Below, piece by piece: positions 1-10,905 of a DNA stretch of 25,364 nt (within the stretch, counting starts at the first letter, position 1; the number at the start of each line of letters is the position of its first letter). This DNA comes from Theodoxus fluviatilis (taxonomy: Eukaryota > Mollusca > Gastropoda > Cycloneritida > Neritidae), in NCBI GenBank assembly GCA_034096865.1, contig JAWQFJ010028297.1, positions 85,500-110,863 on the forward strand, read 5' to 3'. Under the pieces are notes generated by a model. The model ran no database searches and was not told the origin of the DNA. It saw nothing but the letters and a program-made list of their open reading frames with translations. The translations under genes and the position numbers were made by a program.

Positions 1-3000
1 GGATTTAGTCTCAGGAGCGGTTAGGAGCTGCACAGGATTTAGTCTCAGGAGCGGTTAGGAGCTGCACAGGATTTAGTCTCAGGAGCGGTTAGGAGCTGCA
101 CAGGATTTAGTCTCAGGAGCGGTTAGGAGCGGCACAGGATTTAGTCTCAGGAGCGGTTAGGAGCGGCACAGGATTTAGTCTCAGGAGCGGTTAGGAGCGG
201 CACAGGATTTAGTCTCAGGAGCTGCACAGGATTTAGTCTCAGGAGCGGTTAGGAGCGGCACAGGATTTAGTCTCAGGAGCGGTTAGGAGCGGCACAGGAT
301 TTAGTCTCAGGAGCGGTTAGGAGCTGCACAGGATTTAGTCTCAGGAGCGGTTAGGAGCTGCACAGGATTTAGTCTCAGGAGTGGTTAGGAGCGGCACAGG
401 ATTTAGTCTCAGGAGCGGTTAGGAGCTGCACAGGATTTAGTCTCAGGAGCGGTTAGGAGCGGCACAGGATTTAGTCTCAGGAGCGGTTAGGAGCGGCACA
501 GGATTTAGTCTCAGGAGCTGCACAGGATTTAGTCTCAGGAGTGGTTAGGAGCGGCACAGGATTTAGTCTCAGGAGCAGTTAGGAGCTGCACAGGATTTAG
601 TCTCAGGAGTGGTTAGGAGTGGCACAGGATTTAGTCTCAGGAGCGGTTAGGAGCTGCACAGGATTTAGTCTCAGGAGCAGTTAGGAGCGGCACAGGATTT
701 AGTCTCAGGAGCGGTTAGGAGCTGCACAGGATTTAGTCTCAGGAGCGGTTAGGAGCGGCACAGGATTTAGTCTCAGGAGCGGTTAGGAGCGGCACAGGAT
801 TTAGTCTCAGGAGCGGTTAGGAGCGGCACAGGATTTAGTCTCAGGAGCGGTTAGGAGCGGTTAGGAGCGGCACAGGATTTAGTCTCAGGAGCGGTTAGGA
901 GCGGCACAGAATTTAGTCTCAGGAGCGGTTAGGAGCTGCACAGGATTTAGTCTCAGGAGCGGTTAGGAGCTGCACAGGATTTAGTCTCAGGAGCGGTTAG
1001 GAGCGGCACAGGATTTAGTCTCAGGAGCGGTTAGGAGCTGCACAGGATTTAGTCTCAGGAGCGGTTAGGAGCGGCACAGGATTTAGTCTCAGGAGCGGTT
1101 AGGAGCGGCACAGGATTTAGTCTCAGGAGCTGCACAGGATTTAGTCTCAGGAGTGGTTAGGAGCTGCACAGGATTTAGTCTCAGGAGTGGTTAGGAGTGG
1201 CACAGGATTTAGTCTCAGGAGCGGTTAGGAGCTGCACAGGATTTAGTCTCAGGAGTGGTTAGGAGTGGCACAGGATTTAGTCTCAGGAGCGGTTAGGAGC
1301 TGCACAGGATTTAGTCTCAGGAGCAGTTAGGAGCGGCACAGGATTTAGTCTCAGGAGCGGTTAGGAGCTGCACAGGATTTAGTCTCAGGAGCGGTTAGGA
1401 GCTGCACAGGATTTAGTCTCAGGAGTGGTTAGGAGATGCACAGGATTTAGTCTCAGGAGCGGTTAGGAGCTGCACAGGATTTAGTCTCAGGAGCGGTTAG
1501 GAGCTGCACAAGATTTAGTCTCAGGAGCGGCACAGAATTTAGTCTCAGGAGCGGCACAGGATTTAGTCTCAGGAGCGGTTAGGAGCGGCACAGGATTTAG
1601 TCTCAGGAGCGGCACAGGATTTAGTCTCAGGAGCTGCACAGGATTTCGTCTCAGGAGCGGTTAGGAGCGGCACAGGATTTAGTCTCAGGAGCGGTTAGGG
1701 GCGGCACAGGATTTAGTCTCAGGAGCGGATAGGAGCGGTTAGGAGCGGCACAGGATTTAGTCTCAGGAGCGGTTAGGAGCGGCACAGGATTTAGTCTCAG
1801 GAGCTGCACAAGATTTAGTCTCAGGAGCGGTTGGGAGCGGTTAGGAGCTGCACAGGATTTAGTCTCAGGAGCGGTTAGGAGCGGCACAGGATTTAGTCTC
1901 AGGAGCGGTTAGGAGCTGCACAGGATTTAGTCTCAGGAGCAGTTAGGAGCTGCACAGGATTAAGTCTCAGGAGCGGTTAGGAGCGGCACAGGATTTAGTC
2001 TCAGGAGCGGTTAGGAGCTGCACAGGATTTAGTCTCAGGAGCGGTTAGGAGCGGCACAGGATTTAGTCTCAGGAGCGGTTAGGAGCGGCACAGGATTTAG
2101 TCTCAGGAGCTGCACAGGATTTAGTCTCAGGAGTGGTTAGGAGCGGCACAGGATTTAGTCTCAGGAGTGGTTACGAGTGGCACAGGATTTAGTCTCAGGA
2201 GCGGTTAGGAGCTGCACAGGATTTAGTCTCAGGAGTGGTTAGGAGCGGCACAGGATTTAGTCTCAGGAGCGGTTAGGAGCTGCACAGGATTTAGTCTCAG
2301 GAGTGGTTAGGAGCGGCACAGGATTTAGTCTCAGGAGCGGTTAGGAGCTGCACAGGATTTAGTCTCAGGAGCGGTTAGGAGCTGCACAGGATTTAGTCTC
2401 AGGAGTGGTTAGGAGCGGCACAGGATTTAGTCTCAGGAGTGGTTAGGAGTGGCACAGGATTTAGTCTCAGGAGCGGTTAGGAGCTGCACAGGATTTAGTC
2501 TCAGGAGTGGTTAGGAGCTGCACAGGATTTAGTCTCAGGAGCGGTTAGGAGATGCACAGGATTTAGTCTCAGGAGCGGTTAGGAGCTGCAGAGGATTTAG
2601 TCTCAGGAGTGGTTAGGAGCTGCACAGGATTTAGTCTCAGGAGCGGTTAGGAGCTGCACAGGATTTAGTCTCAGGAGCGGTTAGGGGCGGCACAGGATTT
2701 CGTCTCAGGAGTGGTTAGGAGCTGCACAGGATTTAGTCTCAGGAGCGGCACAGGATTTAGTCTCAGGAGCGGCAGAGGATTTAGTCTCAGGAGCGGTTAG
2801 GAGCGGCACAGGATTTAGTCTCAAGAGCGGTTAGGAGCGGTTAGGAGTGGCACAGGATTTAGTCTCAGGAGCGGCACAGGATATAGTCTCAGGAGCGGTT
2901 AGGAGCGGCACAGGATTTAGTCTCAGGAGCTGCACAGGATTTAGTCTCAGGAGTGGTTAGGAGCTGCACAGGATTTAGTCTCAGGAGCGGCACAGGATTT

Positions 3001-3394
3001 AGTCTCAGGAGCTGCACAGGATTTAGTCTCAGGAGCTGCACAGGATTTAGTCTCAGGAGTGGTTAGGAGCGGCACAGGATTTAGTCTCAGGAGTGGTTAG
3101 GAGCTGCACAGGATTTAGTCTCAGGAGTGGTTAGGAGCGGCACAGGATTTAGTCTCAGGAGCGGTTAGGAGCTGCACAGGATTTAGTCTCAGGAGCGGTT
3201 AGGAGCTGCACAGGATTTAATCTCAGGAGCGGTTAGGAGCTGCACAGGATTTTGTCTCAGGAGCGGTTAGGAGCGGTAAGGAGCTGCACAGGATTTAGTC
3301 TCAGGAGCGGTTAGGAGTGGCACAGGATTTAGTCTCAGGAGCAGTTAGGAGCTGCACAGGATTTAGTCTCAGGAGCGGTTAGGAGCTGCACAGG
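1..3394. repeat. 34-bp minisatellite, modular 24+10n unit
   Basis: The whole stretch is a tandem array of roughly 100 copies, cut off by the start of the window. The usual unit is 34 bp. It opens with GGATTTAGTCTCAGGAGC, has a 10-bp module GGTTAGGAGC, and ends with GGCACA or TGCACA. Copies without the module are 24 bp (for example near 215, 510, 1115). Copies with two modules are 44 bp (for example near 850, 1730, 2830). Point variants recur: GTGGTTAGG, GCAGTTAGG, and CTGCACA versus CGGCACA. The array ends abruptly at the GGACATTAAAAG junction. It most likely lies in an intron of the GPAT gene, because an acceptor and exon follow 107 bases later. I see no coding sequence in it; the unit carries stops in several frames. 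Confidence 0.95.
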
Positions 3395-3501
3395 ACATTA
3401 AAAGTTAGAGAACATTCCGGAGTGGAAGGGGGAAGAGACATTGATAGACTTGTACAACTTCCCCCAATTCCATGGTCTTTTTTCTCTTTGCCTTCAAACA
3501 G
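3395..3501 (+). other. Unique intron end with strong 3' splice site
   Basis: This is a short single-copy stretch between the 34-bp array and the first visible exon. Its last 25 bases are pyrimidine-rich (TTTTTTCTCTTTGCC) and end in CAAACAG at 3495-3501, a good animal 3' splice site. It is the strongest acceptor of the three visible exons by eye. No other feature is apparent. Confidence 0.75.
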
Positions 3502-3600
3502 GGTGAGTCACGTCGGTCCACAAAGATTGTTGGCATCTACGAGAGTGACGAGGATGACGACTATGAAGACATGGAATATGTAGCCAGGCAGCCACTCAAG
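3502..3600 (+). CDS. GPAM: GPAT1-like, internal acidic-linker exon (partial gene)
   Basis: This 99-nt exon has phase 0 at both ends, so it adds exactly 33 residues. It starts after CAAACAG and stops at AAG followed by the donor GTATGC. The product begins GESRRSTKIVGIYE and continues with a very acidic run, ESDEDDDYEDMEY, before ARQPLK. The acidic run includes a Ser followed by D-E-D, which fits the casein kinase 2 consensus. Its frame joins without a stop to the next exon at 10906, and that is my reason for putting it in the GPAT gene. The segment itself has no motif I can name, and such acidic linkers vary between species. I infer a surface loop or regulatory linker just before the C-terminal helical part of mitochondrial glycerol-3-phosphate acyltransferase. 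It could instead be an alternatively used exon. The exon call is fairly sure; the gene assignment rests on the downstream exons. Confidence 0.7.
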
Positions 3601-4229
3601 GTATGCATGTTGCTGTCTCGCTGTAGTGTTGCTGTCTCGCTGTAGTGTTGCTGTCTCGCTGTAGTGTTGCTGTCTTGCTGTAGTGTTGCTGTGTTGCTGT
3701 CTCACTGTAGTGTCGCTGTCTCGCTGTAGTGTTGCTGTCTCGCTGTAGTGTCGCTGTCTCACTGTAGTGTCGCTGTCTCACTGTAGTGTTGCTGTCTCAC
3801 TGTAGTGTCGCTGTCTCACTGTAGTGTTGCTGTCTCGCTGTAGTCGCTGTCTTGCTGTAGTGTTGTCTTGCTGTAGTGTTGCTGTCTCGCTGTAGTGTCG
3901 CTGTCTCACTGTAGTGTCGCTGTCTCACTGTAGTGTCGCTGTCTCACTGTAGTGTTGCTGTCTCACTGTAGTGTCGCTGTCTCACTGTAGTGTCGCTGTC
4001 TCACTGTAGTGTCGCTGTCTCACTGTAGTGTCGCTGTCTCACTGTAGTGTCGCTGTCTCACTGTAGTGTCGCTGTCTCACTGTAGTGTCGCTGTCTCACT
4101 GTAGTGTCGCTGTCTCACTGTAGTGTTGCTGTCTCACTGTAGTGTTGCTGTGTTGCTGTCTCACTGTAGTGTCGCTGTCTCGCTGTAGTGTCGCTGTCTC
4201 ACTGTAGTGTCGCTGTCTCACTGTAGTGT

Positions 4230-5937
4230 TGCTGTCTCGCTGTAGTGTCGCTGTCTCACTGTAGTGTTGCTGTCTCGCTGTAGTGTCGCTGTCTCACTGT
4301 AGTGTTGCTGTCTCACTGTAGTGTTGCTGTCTCACTGTAGTGTTGCTGTCTCACTGTAGTGTTGCTGTCTCACTGTAGTGTTGCTGTCTCACTGTAGTGT
4401 TGCTGTCTCACTGTAGTGTTGCTGTCTCACTGTAGTGTTGCTGTCTCGCTGTAGTGTCGCTGTCTCACTGTAGTGTTGCTGTGTTGCTGTAGTGTTGCTG
4501 TCTCACTGTAGTGTTGCTGTCTCACTGTAGTGTTGCTGTCTCGCTGTAGTGTCGCTGTCTCACTGTAGTGTTGCTGTGTTGCTGTCTCACTGTAGTGTCG
4601 CTGTCTCGCTGTAGTGTTGCTGTCTCGCTGTAGTGTCGCTGTCTCACTGTAGTGTCGCTGTCTCACTGTAGTGTCGCTGTCTCACTGTAGTGTCGCTGTC
4701 TCACTGTAGTGTTGCTGTCTCACTGTAGTGTTGCTGTCTCACTGTAGTGTTGCTGTCTCACTGTAGTGTTGCTGTCTCGCTGTAGTGTTGCTGTCTCGCT
4801 GTAGTGTCGCTGTCTCACTGTAGTGTTGCTGTCTCACTGTAGTGTTGCTGTCTCACTGTAGTGTTGCTGTCTCGCTGTAGTGTCGCTGTCTCACTGTAGT
4901 GTTGCTGTCTCGCTGTAGTGTTGCTGTCTCACTGTAGTGTTGCTGTCTCACTGTAGTGTTGCTGTCTCGCTGTAGTGTTGCTGTCTCACTGTAGTGTTGC
5001 TGTCTCACTGTAGTGTCGCTGTCTCACTGTAGTGTTGCTGTCTCACTGTAGTGTTGCTGTCTCACTGTAGTGTTGCTGTCTCGCTGTAGTGTTGCTGTCT
5101 CACTGTAGTGTTGCTGTCTCACTGTAGTGTCGCTGTCTCACTGTAGTGTCGCTGTCTCACTGTAGTGTTGCTGTGTTGCTGTCTCACTGTAGTGTCGCTG
5201 TCTCGCTGTAGTGTTGCTGTCTCGCTGTAGTGTCGCTGTCTCACTGTAGTGTTGCTGTCTCGCTGTAGTGTCGCTGTCTCACTGTAGTGTTGCTGTGTTG
5301 CTGTCTCACTGTAGTGTCGCTGTCTCGCTGTAGTGTTGCTGTCTCACTGTAGTGTCGCTGTCTCGCTGTAGTGTTGCTGTCTCGCTGTAGTGTCGCTGTC
5401 TCACTGTAGTGTCGCTGTCTCACTGTAGTGTTGCTGTCTCACTGTAGTGTTGCTGTCTCACTGTAGTGTTGCTGTCTCACTGTAGTGTTGCTGTCTCGCT
5501 GTAGTGTCGCTGTCTCACTGTAGTGTTGCTGTCTCACTGTAGTGTTGCTGTCTCACTGTAGTGTTGCTGTCTCACTGTAGTGTTGCTGTCTCACTGTAGT
5601 GTTGCTGTCTCACTGTAGTGTTGCTGTCTCACTGTAGTGTCGCTGTCTCACTGTAGTGTTGCTGTCTCGCTGTAGTGTTGCTGTGTTGCTGTAGTGTTGC
5701 TGTCTCGCTGTAGTGTCGCTGTCTCGCTGTAGTGTTGCTGTCTCGCTGTAGTGTCGCTGTCTCACTGTAGTGTTGCTGTGTTGCTGTCTCACTGTAGTGT
5801 CGCTGTCTCACTGTAGTGTTGCTGTGTTGCTGTCTCACTGTAGTGTCGCTGTCTCACTGTAGTGTTGCTGTGTTGCTGTCTCACTGTAGTGTCGCTGTCT
5901 CACTGTAGTGTTGCTGTGTTGCTGTCTCACTGTAGTG
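4230..5937. repeat. Higher-order repeat block A within the 19-bp array
   Basis: The order of unit variants in this 1708-nt block is repeated at 6369-8093, mostly at an offset of 2156 nt. I checked this at 4447/6603, 4801/6957, 5241/7397, 5610/7766 and 5881/8037. The match breaks near 5938, where a C replaces the T found in the second copy. This is a large segmental duplication inside a minisatellite. Confidence 0.85.
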
Positions 5938-6368
5938 TCGCTGTCTCACTGTAGTGTTGCTGTCTCGCTGTAGGTGCTGTCTCACTGTAGTGTGCTGTGT
6001 TGCTGTCTCCTGTAGTGTTGCTGTCTCACTGTAGTGTTGCTGTGTTGCTGTCTCACTGTAGTGTTGCTGTCTCACTGTAGTGTCGCTGTCTCACTGTAGT
6101 GTCGCTGTCTCACTGTAGTGTCGCTGTCTCACTGTAGTGTCGCTGTCTCACTGTAGTGTCGCTGTCTCACTGTAGTGTCGCTGTCTCACTGTAGTGTCGC
6201 TGTCTCACTGTAGTGTCGCTGTCTCACTGTAGTGTTGCTGTCTCACTGTAGTGTCGCTGTCTCACTGTAGTGTCGCTGTCTCGCTGTAGTGTCGCTGTCT
6301 CACTGTAGTGTCGCTGTCTCACTGTAGTGTTGCTGTCTCACTGTAGTGTCGCTGTCTCACTGTAGTGT

Positions 6369-8093
6369 TGCTGTCTCGCTGTAGTGTCGCTGTCTCACTG
6401 TAGTGTTGCTGTCTCGCTGTAGTGTCGCTGTCTCACTGTAGTGTTGCTGTCTCACTGTAGTGTTGCTGTCTCACTGTAGTGTTGCTGTCTCACTGTAGTT
6501 GCTGTCTCACTGTAGTGTTGCTGTCTCACTGTAGTGTTGCTGTCTCACTGTAGTGTTGCTGTCTCACTGTAGTGTTGCTGTCTCACTGTAGTGTTGCTGT
6601 CTCGCTGTAGTGTCGCTGTCTCACTGTAGTGTTGCTGTGTTGCTGTAGTGTTGCTGTCTCACTGTAGTGTTGCTGTCTCACTGTAGTGTTGCTGTCTCGC
6701 TGTAGTGTCGCTGTCTCACTGTAGTGTTGCTGTGTTGCTGTCTCACTGTAGTGTCGCTGTCTCGCTGTAGTGTTGCTGTCTCGCTGTAGTGTCGCTGTCT
6801 CACTGTAGTGTCGCTGTCTCACTGTAGTGTCGCTGTCTCACTGTAGTGTCGCTGTCTCACTGTAGTGTTGCTGTCTCACTGTAGTGTTGCTGTCTCACTG
6901 TAGTGTTGCTGTCTCACTGTAGTGTTGCTGTCTCGCTGTAGTGTTGCTGTCTCGCTGTAGTGTCGCTGTCTCACTGTAGTGTTGCTGTCTCACTGTAGTG
7001 TTGCTGTCTCACTGTAGTGTTGCTGTCTCGCTGTAGTGTCGCTGTCTCACTGTAGTGTTGCTGTCTCGCTGTAGTGTTGCTGTCTCACTGTAGTGTTGCT
7101 GTCTCACTGTAGTGTTGCTGTCTCGCTGTAGTGTTGCTGTCTCACTGTAGTGTTGCTGTCTCACTGTAGTGTCGCTGTCTCACTGTAGTGTTGCTGTCTC
7201 ACTGTAGTGTTGCTGTCTCACTGTAGTGTTGCTGTCTCGCTGTAGTGTTGCTGTCTCACTGTAGTGTTGCTGTCTCACTGTAGTGTCGCTGTCTCACTGT
7301 AGTGTCGCTGTCTCACTGTAGTGTTGCTGTGTTGCTGTCTCACTGTAGTGTCGCTGTCTCGCTGTAGTGTTGCTGTCTCGCTGTAGTGTCGCTGTCTCAC
7401 TGTAGTGTTGCTGTCTCGCTGTAGTGTCGCTGTCTCACTGTAGTGTTGCTGTGTTGCTGTCTCACTGTAGTGTCGCTGTCTCGCTGTAGTGTTGCTGTCT
7501 CACTGTAGTGTCGCTGTCTCGCTGTAGTGTTGCTGTCTCGCTGTAGTGTCGCTGTCTCACTGTAGTGTCGCTGTCTCACTGTAGTGTTGCTGTCTCACTG
7601 TAGTGTTGCTGTCTCACTGTAGTGTTGCTGTCTCACTGTAGTGTTGCTGTCTCGCTGTAGTGTCGCTGTCTCACTGTAGTGTTGCTGTCTCACTGTAGTG
7701 TTGCTGTCTCACTGTAGTGTTGCTGTCTCACTGTAGTGTTGCTGTCTCACTGTAGTGTTGCTGTCTCACTGTAGTGTTGCTGTCTCACTGTAGTGTCGCT
7801 GTCTCACTGTAGTGTTGCTGTCTCGCTGTAGTGTTGCTGTGTTGCTGTAGTGTTGCTGTCTCGCTGTAGTGTCGCTGTCTCGCTGTAGTGTTGCTGTCTC
7901 GCTGTAGTGTCGCTGTCTCACTGTAGTGTTGCTGTGTTGCTGTCTCACTGTAGTGTCGCTGTCTCACTGTAGTGTTGCTGTGTTGCTGTCTCACTGTAGT
8001 GTCGCTGTCTCACTGTAGTGTTGCTGTGTTGCTGTCTCACTGTAGTGTCGCTGTCTCACTGTAGTGTTGCTGTGTTGCTGTCTCACTGTAGTG
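6369..8093. repeat. Higher-order repeat block B within the 19-bp array
   Basis: This is the second copy of the 4230-5937 block, with the same variant order. It is 17 nt longer because it holds one additional short unit at 6483-6499, which shifts the offset from 2139 to 2156. Variant order before 6369 is similar to that before 4230 but differs by an extra pair of units, so the true left edge may lie further upstream. Confidence 0.85.
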
Positions 8094-9985
8094 TTGCTGT
8101 CTCGCTGTAGTGTCGCTGTCTCACTGTAGTGTCGCTGTCTCGCTGTAGTGTTGCTGTCTCGCTGTAGTGTCGCTGTCTCACTGTAGTGTTGCTGTCTCGC
8201 TGTAGTGTCGCTGTCTCACTGTAGTGTTGCTGTCTCACTGTAGTGTTGCTGTCTCACTGTAGTGTTGCTGTCTCACTGTAGTGTTGCTGTCTCACTGTAG
8301 TGTTGCTGTCTCACTGTAGTGTTGCTGTCTCACTGTAGTGTTGCTGTCTCACTGTAGTGTTGCTGTCTCGCTGTAGTGTCGCTGTCTCACTGTAGTGTTG
8401 CTGTGTTGCTGTCTCACTGTAGTGTCGCTGTCTCGCTGTAGTGTTGCTGTCTCGCTGTAGTGTCGCTGTCTCACTGTAGTGTTGCTGTCTCGCTGTAGTG
8501 TCGCTGTCTCACTGTAGTGTTGCTGTGTTGCTGTCTCACTGTAGTGTTGCTGTCTCACTGTAGTGTTGCTGTCTCACTGTAGTGTTGCTGTCTCGCTGTA
8601 GTGTCGCTGTCTCACTGTAGTGTTGCTGTCTCGCTGTAGTGTCGCTGTCTCACTGTAGTGTTGCTGTGTTGCTGTCTCACTGTAGTGTTGCTGTCTCACT
8701 GTAGTGTCGCTGTCTCACTGTAGTGTTGCTGTCTCACTGTAGTGTTGCTGTCTCGCTGTAGTGTCGCTGTCTCACTGTAGTGTTGCTGTCTCGCTGTAGT
8801 GTCGCTGTCTCACTGTAGTGTTGCTGTCTCACTGTAGTGTTGCTGTCTCACTGTAGTGTTGCTGTCTCACTGTAGTGTTGCTGTCTCACTGTAGTGTTGC
8901 TGTCTCACTGTAGTGTTGCTGTCTCGCTGTAGTGTCGCTGTCTCACTGTAGTGTTGCTGTCTCACTGTAGTGTTGCTGTCTCACTGTAGTGTTGCTGTCT
9001 CACTGTAGTGTTGCTGTCTCGCTGTAGTGTTGCTGTCTCACTGTAGTGTTGCTGTCTCACTGTAGTGTTGCTGTCTCACTGTAGTGTTGCTGTCTCACTG
9101 TAGTGTCGCTGTCTCACTGTAGTGTTGCTGTCTCACTGTAGTGTCGCTGTCTCGCTGTAGTGTTGCTGTCTCGCTGTAGTGTCGCTGTCTCACTGTAGTG
9201 TTGCTGTCTCGCTGTAGTGTCGCTGTCTCACTGTAGTGTTGCTGTGTTGCTGTCTCACTGTAGTGTCGCTGTCTCGCTGTAGTGTTGCTGTCTCGCTGTA
9301 GTGTTGCTGTCTCGCTGTAGTGTTGCTGTCTCACTGTAGTGTTGCTGTCTCACTGTAGTGTTGCTGTCTCACTGTAGTGTCGCTGTCTCACTGTAGTGTC
9401 GCTGTCTCACTGTAGTGTTGCTGTCTCACTGTAGTGTTGCTGTCTCACTGTAGTGTTGCTGTCTCACTGTAGTGTTGCTGTCTCACTGTAGTGTCGCTGT
9501 CTCACTGTAGTGTTGCTGTGTTGCTGTCTCACTGTAGTGTCGCTGTCTCGCTGTAGTGTTGCTGTCTCGCTGTAGTGTTGCTGTCTCACTGTAGTGTCGC
9601 TGTCTCGCTGTAGTGTTGCTGTCTCACTGTAGTGTTGCTGTGTTGCTGTCTCACTGTAGTGTCGCTGTCTCGCTGTAGTGTTGCTGTCTCGCTGTAGTGT
9701 TGCTGTCTCGCTGTAGTGTTGCTGTCTCACTGTAGTGTTGCTGTCTCGCTGTAGTGTCGCTGTCTCACTGTAGTGTCGCTGTCTCGCTGTAGTGTCGCTG
9801 TCTCACTGTAGTGTCGCTGTCTCACTGTAGTGTTGCTGTCTCGCTGTAGTGTTGCTGTCTCACTGTAGTGTTGCTGTCTCACTGTAGTGTCGCTGTCTCA
9901 CTGTAGTCGCTGTCTTGCTGTAGTGTTGTCTTGCTGTAGTGTTGCTATCTAACTGTATTGTCACTGCCTCCTTGTAGCTTGCAGG

Positions 9986-10485
9986 CTTGAAAGTACACAA
10001 GTATTGAACACGTTCCTTGAATTGAGGAGGGTGTTGGTTGATCAAAACAGACAACTTGGGACGAGCTGACAAGCTTGCATGCCCAAGAATTTATTAAGAA
10101 TCTTTCCTTCACTAACTGATGGCAAACTGACCGATATTGGAAGATGGGAAAATGCTAATCAAGTTTTGAAAAACACTAGAAGCTCAGTGTTGTCAGTTGT
10201 GACTTAGTCACTTTGTAAATTGGAAGCTGCAAATGAAGTCATCTGTTCTCTCAGTGTCTGATAGAGCTGTAGAAATATGTTTCATTGAAAAAACTCTTTC
10301 ATAGAAGTGTTGACAAATCCAACACCCAAAATTCTTTTAGTCTTGGACCTACAGAAACCTGAACAGTCGTATGATGTGGCCCATGTAGGGTAAACAGATT
10401 TTATTCACAATGCATTTCCTCCACCTTTCCATACTTGTAGAAGTGGAATGAGTTGCTCTCATTCAGCCTTTGAAAGTTGCAGTCC
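9986..10485. other. Unique intron sequence, nothing recognised
   Basis: This is single-copy, AT-leaning DNA between two arrays. I see no exon-like open frame with good splice sites, no tRNA and no transposon ends. CpG is strongly depleted (2 in 10081-10440), which suggests a methylated genome and serves as the baseline for the odd region after 18.26 kb. Confidence 0.6.
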
Positions 10486-10860
10486 ACTGTGTGTATGTGT
10501 GTCCAATGCATGTGTGTGTGTCTGTGTGTCCTATGCATGTGTGTCCTATGCATGTGTGTGTGTTGTGTGTCCTATGCATGTGTGTGTTTTGTGTGTGTGT
10601 ATGTGTGTCCTATGCATGTGTGTGTGTATGTGTCCTATGCATGTGTGTGTGTTGTGTGCGTGTATGTGTGTCCTATGCATGTGTGTGTGTCTGTGTGTCC
10701 TATGCATGTGCGTGTGTTTTGTGTGTGTATGTGTGTGTGTGTTCATGCCTGTGTTTGTGTGTCAGTGTGTGTGTGTGTGTGTGTGTGTGTGTCTGTGTTC
10801 ATTTCAATGAATGTCTGTCTGTGTGTGTGCATGTGTGTGTCTCTGTGCATGTGCATATGA
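10486..10860. repeat. TG-rich array with embedded CCTATGCATG units
   Basis: Runs of (TG)n alternate with the segment TGTCCTATGCATGTG, which carries the palindrome ATGCAT and occurs about ten times. A pure (TG)n run follows at about 10765-10791, then a looser TG-rich tail. In the sense transcript this is a UG-rich tract ending about 45 nt before the next exon. Open frames over it (for example 10448-10810) are cysteine/valine repeats without gene character. Confidence 0.93.
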
Positions 10861-10905
10861 GTATGTGCATTTGTGTCAGTCAGAACATGTGCTTGGTGCG
10901 TACAG

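Larger units (their letters stand above)
3608..9985. repeat. 19-bp minisatellite, about 330 copies, with higher-order structure
   Basis: The consensus unit is CGCTGTCTCACTGTAGTGT. Two sites are dimorphic: base 1 is C or T and base 10 is A or G, so every copy is one of about four types. An extra TGCTGTGT segment recurs, giving longer units (for example near 3688, 4149, 5684, 6637). Single shortened copies occur, such as the 17-bp unit at 6483-6499. The array starts within 10 nt of the donor at 3601. It fades at the far end through diverged copies (TTGCTATCTAACTGTATTG, then GCCTCCTTGTAGC). Short minus-strand open frames of 60-88 codons are a by-product of the repeat. Confidence 0.96.
3601..10905 (+). 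other. Intron, 7305 nt, phase 0, mostly minisatellite
   Basis: The intron runs from GTATGC at 3601 to TACAG at 10901-10905. About 6.4 kb of it is the 19-bp array, about 0.5 kb is unique AT-leaning sequence, and about 0.4 kb is a TG-rich array. The 3' end is weak: the last 30 bases are UG-rich and purine-interrupted (GTGCTTGGTGCGTACAG) and lack a clean pyrimidine tract. Confidence 0.75.

Noticed and set aside
1..3394. TTAGG motif as possible arthropod-type telomere repeat
   Set aside because: TTAGG occurs once per 10-bp module inside a longer minisatellite unit, never as a pure TTAGG run.
3508..10072. Many short minus-strand frames with SETATLQ repeats
   Set aside because: They come from the 19-bp unit, whose length is not a multiple of three, so the frame cycles through the repeat. 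There are no independent start signals.
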